Part shown: in pieces, positions 1 to 5,017 of the stretch
How the letters are laid out: each line of letters opens with the position of its first letter
Numbering within the stretch: position 1 is the stretch's first letter
Assembly: GCA_900538385.1 (NCBI GenBank)
Contig: UWSO01000052.1
Span: 1 to 8,526 of the forward strand
Reading direction: 5' to 3'
DNA: 8,526 nucleotides
Source: an uncultured Porphyromonas sp.
GTDB taxonomy: Bacteria > Bacteroidota > Bacteroidia > Bacteroidales > Porphyromonadaceae
Translations under genes and position numbers: made by a program
The notes under the pieces: generated by a model
Databases searched by the model: none
What the model saw: the letters and a program-made list of their open reading frames with translations, nothing else
What the model was told of the DNA's origin: nothing

Positions 1-29
1 TCACTGGATAATCCTAGATCTTCCACGGA

Positions 30-110
30 GGATTGTTCTATTTCCTCCATTTCCCAAGATCCTTCATTAAGGCGTAGGTAAACCTACCCCGTATAATGCG
101 TCAGCCCTGA
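30..110 (+). repeat. Dispersed repeat, copy 1 (inverted relative to 8446-8526)
   Basis: An 81-bp segment matches the reverse complement of 8446-8526 at 76 of 81 positions with no gaps. It can fold: CATTA (65-69) pairs with TAATG (94-98) around an inner GTAGG/CCTAC stem (74-78 with 83-87, loop TAAA). The repeat may begin further left, because the preceding ATCTTCCACGGAGG (18-31) recurs at 4843-4856. It ends 39 bp before the -7 box of the barrel-protein array and points toward it. No coding potential is seen. It is probably a short intergenic repeat of a multi-copy family; the family name is not known to me. Confidence 0.85.
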
Positions 111-127
111 GTTGCCATGCGCCTTAC

Positions 128-157
128 TTGCGTTGTATTCGTTTTTCTGTATATTTG
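128..157 (+). promoter_or_regulatory. Bacteroidetes-type promoter of the barrel-protein array
   Basis: TATATTTG at 150-157 fits the Bacteroidetes -7 consensus TAnnTTTG exactly. A TTG at 128-130 lies 19 bp upstream, in the place of the -33 element (consensus TTTG or TTG). The predicted start of transcription near 163-165 leaves a leader of about 110 nt before the first ATG. No similar box is seen in the two spacers between the barrel genes, so this is the likely promoter of all three. Confidence 0.65.
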
Positions 158-181
158 CCGTTGGAAAGACGCTCCCAAACG

Positions 182-201
182 GCTAAATAAGCGTATTTAG
201 C
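182..201 (+). promoter_or_regulatory. Leader stem-loop of the barrel-protein array
   Basis: GCTAAATA (182-189) and TATTTAGC (194-201) form a perfect 8-bp stem with an AGCG loop, within the predicted 5' leader about 20 nt after the presumed transcription start. A 5' stem-loop could stabilise the mRNA, but no T-run follows, so it is not a terminator. The function is inferred only. Confidence 0.45.
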
Positions 202-231
202 GAAACCTGTGGAGAGCCTCAAGAGAATAAG

Positions 232-273
232 TAACTAAACTAACTAAACTAACTAACCTATAATCAACTAACA
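232..273 (+). promoter_or_regulatory. G-free leader with TAACTAAAC repeats before the first barrel gene
   Basis: The 42 nt immediately upstream of the ATG contain no G at all. They include two perfect TAACTAAAC units (232-240, 241-249) and a TAACTAAC tail. No Shine-Dalgarno sequence is present. An A/C/T-only leader cannot form strong stems and would leave the start codon open, which fits the SD-poor initiation usual in Bacteroidetes. Confidence 0.5.
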
Positions 274-969
274 ATGAAGAAAGTAATTCTATCACTCGTC
301 ACGCTGCTGGCAGCTACTACGCTCGCGACAGCTCAGATGCGCCCCTCTATCAAGGTAGAGGCTGGAGCTAACTTTGCTAACCAGACGACTAAGGTTGAGA
401 ACAACTCCACCGATGGCAAGATGATGATCGGCTACCGCGCTGGTGTCGGTGTCGAGTTCGGCTTTGCTGAAGGCTTCTACGTCAACCCTGGTGTCTACTT
501 CCTCAGCCGTGGAGCTAAGAGCGAAGCTATAGAGATGCTCGGAGCCAAGGTCGATGCTACTCGCTGGCTACACAATGTTGAGATCCCTGTACACGTAGGA
601 TATCGTGCAGCTTTTACTCCCGATATGTCTGTCTCTATCCAGGCTGGTCCTTGGTTCTCTTACGGATTCCTTGGTAAGAACGTCTACAAGGCAACTGGAA
701 CTGGAATCGCGGCTGATGCTGCAAAGAAGGTCGTTGATGAGCTCAACAAGAATGACAACAACCCATACAAGGACACGACAGTCGCAGGTGTCACTGTAAA
801 GGCTCCTCTTAAGCCCTTCGACCTTGGTGTCGGTATGCAGGCTGCCTTCGAGTATCGTCAGTTTGGCGTTAACCTAGGCTTCGAGTATGGTCTACTCAAC
901 ACCTCTAATGTCGAGAAGGTGAAGGTCAACAATATGAACTTCTACGTAGGTCTAGGCTATCGCTTCTAA
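274..969 (+). CDS. Outer membrane beta-barrel protein, paralog 1 of 3
   Basis: A 231-aa protein of the small porin-family/PorT-like outer-membrane barrel type (OMP_b-brl_2 style). Residues 1-20 are a signal peptide (Lys-Lys, hydrophobic core, Ala-Thr-Ala) with probable cleavage before Gln21. The mature part alternates amphipathic strands with polar loops: GYRAGVGVEFGF, GFYVNPGVYFLSRG, LHNVEIPVHVGYR, QAGPWFSYGFLGK, KPFDLGVGMQAAFEYRQFG. It ends NMNFYVGLGYRF, with the terminal Phe used as an outer-membrane insertion signal. Eight strands are plausible for this length. There are no cysteines. The longest variable stretch (about residues 132-175, Asn/Asp/Lys-rich) is probably a surface loop. It is first in a tandem set of three, with its own promoter and G-free leader. 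Substrate or ligand is unknown; a structural, adhesin or immune-exposed role is possible. Confidence 0.85.
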   Translation: MKKVILSLVTLLAATTLATAQMRPSIKVEAGANFANQTTKVENNSTDGKMMIGYRAGVGVEFGFAEGFYVNPGVYFLSRGAKSEAIEMLGAKVDATRWLHNVEIPVHVGYRAAFTPDMSVSIQAGPWFSYGFLGKNVYKATGTGIAADAAKKVVDELNKNDNNPYKDTTVAGVTVKAPLKPFDLGVGMQAAFEYRQFGVNLGFEYGLLNTSNVEKVKVNNMNFYVGLGYRF

Positions 970-1007
970 TCTAGCGACCTAAATCAACTTCTCTAACGAA
1001 GCTTATG

Positions 1008-1040
1008 GGGCGACCTACTCAACTTATGGGCAGGTCGCCC
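1008..1040 (+). promoter_or_regulatory. Stem-loop in the spacer between barrel genes 1 and 2
   Basis: GGGCGACCT (1008-1016) pairs perfectly with AGGTCGCCC (1032-1040), a 9-bp GC-rich stem with a 15-nt loop. The block also holds a direct repeat CTTATGGG (1002-1009, 1023-1030). The following spacer (1773-1847) keeps only the right arm, as GGGTCGCCC, and is 23 bp shorter; there a 6-bp pairing of GCGACC (1779-1784) with GGTCGC (1813-1818) is possible. There is no U-run after the stem, so it is more likely an mRNA processing or stability element than a strong terminator. Confidence 0.5.
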
Positions 1041-1067
1041 TTCCGTATCACACAAACCCTATGTACT
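1033..1067 (+). repeat. Duplicated leader before barrel gene 2 (copy at 1813-1847)
   Basis: These 35 bp match 1813-1847 with one mismatch (G at 1064, T at 1844), at an offset of exactly 780 bp, and the identity runs on into both genes. The last 22 nt before each ATG are free or nearly free of G. The 3' sides of both spacers are also alike: TAGCGACCTAAA, then ACTTCTCTAACGAA after each stop codon. The duplicated unit was therefore a gene plus its spacer, not just the coding region. Confidence 0.8.
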
Positions 1068-1772
1068 ATGAAGAAGGTAATTCTATCACTCGTCACGCTG
1101 CTGGCAGCTACAACGCTAGCTACAGCTCAGATGCGCCCCACGATCAAGGTGGAGGCTGGCGCTAATTTTTCAAATGTGACCGGCAAGGCGAATGGCGAAA
1201 CTGAGGATGGCAACATGCTCATCGGCTACCGCATTGGTGCTGGTGTTGAGTTTGGCATCTCAGAAGGTTTCTACATCAATCCAGGTCTGTACTTCCTCAG
1301 CCGTGGTGCTAAAGGTGAGGTCGAGATGCCTAAGGTTACTGACTACACTATGAAGGTTGTCTCCTCTACATGGCTTCACAACGTAGAGATCCCCATACAT
1401 GTAGGATATCGTGCAGCTATCGCTCCAAGCATGGCTGTCTCTATCCAGGCTGGTCCTTGGTTCTCTTACGGGTTCCTAGGGAAAGTCTCTCAGAAAACCA
1501 CGGTAACTGGCGAAGGTAAGCTAGCCGATGCTGCTAGAGAGTTCGCTAAGACAGCTGATGATGCGGTCAACAAGGGTGACAACAATCCTTATAAGACAAA
1601 TCCTAAGCTCCTCAAGCCCTTCGACCTTGGTGTCGGTATGCAGGCTGGATTTGAGTATCGTCAGTTTGGTGTCAACCTAGGCTTCGAGTATGGTCTACTC
1701 AACACCTCGGCTTTTGATGAGGTGAAGATCAACAACATGAACTTCTACGTAGGTCTAGGCTATCGTTTCTAA
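1068..1772 (+). CDS. Outer membrane beta-barrel protein, paralog 2 of 3
   Basis: A 234-aa protein closely related to the upstream gene. An ATG at 1005 would add 21 residues, but the copy at 1068 aligns exactly with the starts of both paralogs and opens the shared signal peptide, so 1068 is chosen. Signal peptide residues 1-20, mature N-terminus Gln21, last residue Phe. Strand segments match paralog 1 almost word for word (QAGPWFSYGFLGK, KPFDLGVGMQAGFEYRQFG, NMNFYVGLGYRF), including identical DNA blocks of 34-35 bp (811-844 with 1614-1647; 871-905 with 1674-1708). Differences gather in three loops: near residues 36-47, near 81-97, and the long loop before KPFDLG. No cysteines. The 98-bp gap from paralog 1 has no promoter box, so it is probably cotranscribed. 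Ligand unknown. Confidence 0.85.
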   Translation: MKKVILSLVTLLAATTLATAQMRPTIKVEAGANFSNVTGKANGETEDGNMLIGYRIGAGVEFGISEGFYINPGLYFLSRGAKGEVEMPKVTDYTMKVVSSTWLHNVEIPIHVGYRAAIAPSMAVSIQAGPWFSYGFLGKVSQKTTVTGEGKLADAAREFAKTADDAVNKGDNNPYKTNPKLLKPFDLGVGMQAGFEYRQFGVNLGFEYGLLNTSAFDEVKINNMNFYVGLGYRF

Positions 1773-1847
1773 ATTATAGCGACCTAAACCGACTTCTCTA
1801 ACGAATCTGATGGGTCGCCCTTCCGTATCACACAAACCCTATTTACT

Positions 1848-2543
1848 ATGAAGAAGGTAATTCTATCACTCGTCACGCTACTCGCAGCTACTACGCTCGC
1901 AACAGCTCAGATGCGCCCCACTGTCAAGCTAGAGGCTGGCGCTAACTGCTCACAGCAGGTCTTGAAGTTTGACAAGCTCCCGACAAATGTCGACATGCTC
2001 ATAGGTTACCGCGTTGGTGTCGGTGTCGAACTGGACATCAAAAACGGCTTTTACTTCAATCCTGGGCTCTATTTCCTCAGTCGTGGCTTCAAGCGCGTAG
2101 ATGTCGTGGAGCAAGAAATCTCTAGAGACGTCTCTGCAACCATTACAACTACAAACACCCTTTGGCTACACAATGTCGAGGTGCCGCTACATGTTGGGTA
2201 TCGCGTGCCTATCTCTTCAGATATAACACTCTCGCTACAGGCTGGCCCTTGGCTCGCCTACGGCATGGCTGGCAAGCTCACCACACGGGTAGATGTTGAC
2301 GCACCCAGCTCCCAGAGGTCTGACCCAAGCAAAGAAGCTACGGAAAAGACCATTGAGCCCTACGATACGAAAAGCAAGTCGCTCAAGCCCTTCGATCTTG
2401 GTCTCGGTGTGCAGGGGTCCTTCGAGTATCGTCAGTTTGCTCTCAATCTAGGCTTCGAGCGCAGTTTGCTCAACACCTGCTTCCGCGAGATGGGCGAGGT
2501 CTACAATATGAACCTCTACGTAGGTCTAGGCTACCGCTTCTAA
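1848..2543 (+). CDS. Outer membrane beta-barrel protein, paralog 3 of 3 (diverged, two cysteines)
   Basis: A 231-aa member of the same barrel family with the same signal peptide (cleavage before Gln21) and the terminal NMNLYVGLGYRF. It is the most diverged copy: GVELDIKNGFYFNPGLYFLSRG, LHNVEVPLHVGYR, QAGPWLAYGMAGK and KPFDLGLGVQGSFEYRQFA keep the strand pattern, while the loops have changed completely. Unlike the other two, the mature protein has exactly two cysteines, Cys34 (end of the first strand) and Cys211 (just before the last strand). In a closed barrel the first and last strands are neighbours, so a disulfide on the outer side is plausible (inference). It lies 75 bp after paralog 2 with a duplicated leader, and is followed by two stem-loops that probably end the transcript. 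Confidence 0.83.
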   Translation: MKKVILSLVTLLAATTLATAQMRPTVKLEAGANCSQQVLKFDKLPTNVDMLIGYRVGVGVELDIKNGFYFNPGLYFLSRGFKRVDVVEQEISRDVSATITTTNTLWLHNVEVPLHVGYRVPISSDITLSLQAGPWLAYGMAGKLTTRVDVDAPSSQRSDPSKEATEKTIEPYDTKSKSLKPFDLGLGVQGSFEYRQFALNLGFERSLLNTCFREMGEVYNMNLYVGLGYRF

Positions 2544-2566
2544 TAATATAGCGGCCTAAACCTCTA

Positions 2567-2587
2567 CTAGCTCTCTGGTAGAGCTAG
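2567..2587 (+). terminator. Stem-loop after barrel gene 3
   Basis: CTAGCTCT (2567-2574) and AGAGCTAG (2580-2587) form a perfect 8-bp stem with a CTGGT loop, 23 bp after the stop of barrel gene 3. No U-run follows, so it would be a weak terminator by itself. It shares GCTCTCTGGTA (2570-2580) with the larger hairpin at 2601-2636. Confidence 0.4.
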
Positions 2588-2600
2588 ACGATAAATACAA

Positions 2601-2636
2601 AAGCAGGCTCTCTGGTACATACCAGGGAGCCTGCTT
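2601..2636. terminator. Strong bidirectional terminator hairpin
   Basis: AAGCAGGCTCTCTGGT (2601-2616) and ACCAGGGAGCCTGCTT (2621-2636) form a 16-bp stem with one T-G wobble and an ACAT loop. Read on the + strand it is followed by TTCTGTATT. On the - strand the tail is TTTTGTATTTAT, which is more T-rich. It lies between convergent genes and probably serves both the barrel-gene transcript and any read-through from the carboxyltransferase gene. Confidence 0.7.
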
Positions 2637-2737
2637 CTGTATTGCCGCGAAATAATCAGAAGGTATCGGAGTTCTCGGAATAATCGGAACTAACGAATAG
2701 TCCGAAGCTTACTTTAGATAACAGCGGGCTATACGTA

Positions 2738-2787
2738 AATATGTCGCCTTGCGGGCACCGAGTGGTGCGTCCGCAAGGCGACATATT
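2738..2787. terminator. Perfect 17-bp hairpin after the carboxyltransferase gene
   Basis: The 17-nt arm 2738-2754 is exactly complementary to 2771-2787. Inside it, GCACC (2755-2759) pairs with GGTGC (2764-2768) around GAGT, leaving only a 2-nt bulge. It starts 21 bp beyond the stop codon of the minus-strand carboxyltransferase gene. A long T-tail is absent on both strands (ATATTTACG on the - strand), so it may act as a terminator or as a 3' stabilising structure. Confidence 0.6.
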
Positions 2788-2808
2788 GCATTTGACTCGC
2801 TCTGAGGC

Positions 2809-4674
2809 TTAGCGCCCTAGAGGACGGCGTTCACGCTGACGTGTCGTAGCCTCCTCCTCGATACGCTTGATCGGGGGCTGATAGTCGGGGTAGTGCTCCT
2901 CCTTTTCAGCAGGCTTGATGTAGGCTAGCTCGTCGCCCTTGCGGACGGTCTGACCCTGACCTACACAGACCTCGATGAGCTTGCCCGTGAAGTTCGTATT
3001 CACACGCTCTATCTGACCAAATGGGGTCTCGATATAGCAGAAGGGTTGACCCGTGACATACTCCGTACCCGTGGCTGGAGCCATCGAACCTTCGGTCGGA
3101 TCGACCTCCCAGAGGACAGTGCCGGTCGCTGGAGCAGGGATCATCTGCGTACCAGCACGCATAGCCTTCTTGATGTCGCTCTCATCGAAGCCCTTCTTAG
3201 CTAATGCATCAGCCTTAGCCTTAGCGAGAGAATCCTCAAACTCACGACGCAGATCGCCACTCTTGTAGCGTCTGTACTGCTCGGGGTGCATAGCCAGCTC
3301 GAAGAGCTCTTCGTCATCCGGACCGAACTCCCAACCGTTTTCCTTCATCTCCTTACGGAACTCATCCAGCGCATCGGGATAGAACTGCTGTGGGTCGGCA
3401 TCGGAGAACTCTAGTCCCTTCTCCTTAGCGAGTGCTACGAGCTCGGGATCTATCTTGCCCGGGATACGTCCAGCCTTGCCGAGGATCATGTTCCACATGT
3501 TTTGGTCTATGGCGAGCCAGCGACCCTTGCCCTGCGTCATATTGTAGACGTTCATCAGCGCGATGTTCTTGACATACTGGCTGAATGGAGTGACTAGTGG
3601 GGGATAACCGACACGTGGCCATACGTAAGCGACCTCGTTAAAGAGCTTGACCAGTAGATCATCGATCGACAGCTCAGGCTCGTTGTGATTGCGCAGGTAC
3701 ATATTGATACCTGAGTGGACGCCCTTGAGGTCGGCCATCATCGAGCCCATCATACCGCCAGGCAGACCGCAACCGACAAGTAGCGAAGAGGTCTCCTTAT
3801 TGGTCGAACCCATGAAGTAACCGAGGAAGTCATCGATAAAGCTCTGAGTCATCGTACGAGCACGCATGTAAGCGTCCATATTGATCTCAGGTACATCAAA
3901 GCCCGCATCGTAGAGCATCTCACGGATGGTGATCACGTCGGGGTGGATCTTACCCCAAGAGATAGGCTCCATGGCAACGTCTATGATGTCGGCGCCGTTT
4001 TCGCACACCTCTAGCATAGAGGCTACGGAAAAGCCAGGACCCGAGTGTCCGTGATACTGAATGATTGTGTCGGGATGCTTAGACTTGATCGACTTGACGA
4101 GCTGCCCGAGGAAGTGCGGACGACCGATGCCAGCCATATCCTTGAGACAGATCTCATCAGCGCCAGCCTCGATGAGCTTGTCGGCCAGCGTAGAGTAATA
4201 CTCGATCGTATGAATCGGTGAGTAGGTGATACAGAGTGTCGCCTGAGCGGTCATGCCCGCCTCCTTGGCATAGTGTATGGAGGGGATAATGTTGCGCGGG
4301 TCATTAAGACCATCGAAGATTCGTGTGATGTCGACCCCCTGTGCATGCTTGACGTGATACATCAGCTTGCGAACGTCGGCCGGTACGGGGTACATGCGCA
4401 GTCCGTTGAGGCCACGGTCCAGCATGTGCGTCTTGATGCCCGCCTCGTTGAGCGGCTTGGTGAAGGCGCGTACAGCGTCGTTAGGGTTTTCGCCAGCGAG
4501 TAGCTTAACCTGCTCGAAGGCACCTCCGTTTGTCTCGACACGTGCGAAGCAACCCATCTCGATGATGAGCGGTGCGATTGCTGCTAGTTGCTCAGCACGT
4601 GGCTGGAACTTGCCAGAGGATTGCCACATATCTCTATATATGAGGCTAAACTGAATCTTTTTCTTTGTTGCCAT
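2809..4674 (-). CDS. Carboxyltransferase (pyruvate carboxylase B / oxaloacetate decarboxylase alpha type) with non-canonical biotinyl-like domain
   Basis: A 621-aa protein from the ATG at 4674. An upstream ATG at 4737 is possible but would lie inside the promoter box, and family proteins begin near KKIQFSLIYRD. Residues about 5-290 form the HMGL-like TIM barrel: YRDMWQ (Asp15), the lysine usually carbamylated and metal-linked in ICLKDMAG (Lys178), and the metal pair in YHGHSGPG (His208, His210). Residues about 300-480 resemble the conserved carboxylase (PYC_OADA) domain. Residues about 512-586 look like a biotinyl/lipoyl fold (IPAPATGTVLWEV, VRKGDELAYI). However, where AMKM is expected the sequence reads YIETPFGQIERV (about 547-558), without a biotin-accepting lysine. 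A basic/acidic tail follows. It should move carboxyl groups between carboxybiotin and a 2-oxoacid or acyl-CoA; the substrate is uncertain. It probably depends on a separate biotin carrier. No beta/gamma subunits are adjacent. Confidence 0.8.
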   Translation of the reverse strand: MATKKKIQFSLIYRDMWQSSGKFQPRAEQLAAIAPLIIEMGCFARVETNGGAFEQVKLLAGENPNDAVRAFTKPLNEAGIKTHMLDRGLNGLRMYPVPADVRKLMYHVKHAQGVDITRIFDGLNDPRNIIPSIHYAKEAGMTAQATLCITYSPIHTIEYYSTLADKLIEAGADEICLKDMAGIGRPHFLGQLVKSIKSKHPDTIIQYHGHSGPGFSVASMLEVCENGADIIDVAMEPISWGKIHPDVITIREMLYDAGFDVPEINMDAYMRARTMTQSFIDDFLGYFMGSTNKETSSLLVGCGLPGGMMGSMMADLKGVHSGINMYLRNHNEPELSIDDLLVKLFNEVAYVWPRVGYPPLVTPFSQYVKNIALMNVYNMTQGKGRWLAIDQNMWNMILGKAGRIPGKIDPELVALAKEKGLEFSDADPQQFYPDALDEFRKEMKENGWEFGPDDEELFELAMHPEQYRRYKSGDLRREFEDSLAKAKADALAKKGFDESDIKKAMRAGTQMIPAPATGTVLWEVDPTEGSMAPATGTEYVTGQPFCYIETPFGQIERVNTNFTGKLIEVCVGQGQTVRKGDELAYIKPAEKEEHYPDYQPPIKRIEEEATTRQRERRPLGR

Positions 4675-4734
4675 ATCTAGTGTATCTATTGTTTTACCTA
4701 CAAGGCTTGATGTGTCACCACCTGACCTCACCCA

Positions 4735-4742
4735 CAAAGATA
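4735..4742 (-). promoter_or_regulatory. Putative -7 box of the carboxyltransferase gene
   Basis: On the - strand the sequence reads TATCTTTG, an exact TAnnTTTG match. No convincing -33 TTTG is seen about 19-21 bp upstream. Transcription would begin near 4728, giving a leader of about 54 nt before the ATG at 4674. This supports 4674 over 4737 as the start codon. Confidence 0.55.
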
Positions 4743-4790
4743 CATATTTTACTTACATATAGCGACCATCTACTCTGATTCCGCTAGAGC

Positions 4791-4965
4791 AATTTTCAAA
4801 TTTCCACGGAGGATATAATGAATAGCTCCGTGGAAAATAAAAATCTTCCACGGAGGCGAGAGAATTTTCTTCGGAAGAATCAAATGAAACTTCGGAAGAA
4901 TCAAATGATAAGTCCGAAGAATTTTCCGTTTCCTCCGTGGGGAATTTGAAATTCCTCGGGAGGAA
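4791..4965. repeat. Nested palindromic intergenic repeat (MITE- or REP-like)
   Basis: This fills most of the 343-bp gap between the carboxyltransferase start (4674) and the prfA stop (5018); the remainder holds only the promoter. Outer arms are imperfectly inverted: 4791-4812 against 4932-4955, both carrying ACGGAGG next to a TTTCAAATT block. Inside are TTCCACGGAGG (4802-4812, 4846-4856) and its inverse CTCCGTGGAAA (4826-4836); TTCTTCGGA and its inverse TCCGAAGAA; and GGAATTTGAAATTCC (4941-4955). TTCCTCGGGAGGAA (4952-4965) overlaps the right edge. No transposase or clear target duplication is seen. It is probably a non-autonomous repeat, and its structure may also affect the 3' end of the prfA transcript. 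Confidence 0.65.
4869..4908 (+). repeat. 19-bp perfect direct repeat, period 21 bp
   Basis: CTTCGGAAGAATCAAATGA occurs at 4869-4887 and again at 4890-4908, separated by AA. A third, inverted relative (TCCGAAGAATTTTC) starts at 4913. The unit contains a short CTTCGGAAG hairpin core. The 21-bp period equals two helical turns. It lies at the centre of the larger palindromic repeat. Confidence 0.8.
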
Positions 4966-5017
4966 ATCAGATAAGTCTAGGAAGTCGCTGAAAAAAGAAC
5001 AGGCTCCTCAGCAAGTG

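Noticed and set aside
92..97. TATAAT in the dispersed repeats as a sigma-70 type -10 box
   Set aside because: Bacteroidetes primary promoters use TAnnTTTG, and an exact box of that kind lies just downstream of each copy. TATAAT alone here is weak evidence.
1005..1067. Upstream ATG giving barrel gene 2 a 21-residue extension
   Set aside because: The extension crosses the duplicated spacer and its hairpin, and would bury the signal peptide. The 1068 start aligns with both paralogs.
4675..4737. Upstream start of the carboxyltransferase gene
   Set aside because: It overlaps the TATCTTTG box, and the encoded residues do not resemble the family N-terminus.
4869..4908. CRISPR array
   Set aside because: There are only two units separated by 2 bp, with no spacers and no cas genes.
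4994..5001. T-rich run on the - strand after the prfA stop as a rho-independent terminator
   Set aside because: TTCTTTTTT is present, but no stable GC stem lies directly before it; the palindromes come further downstream.
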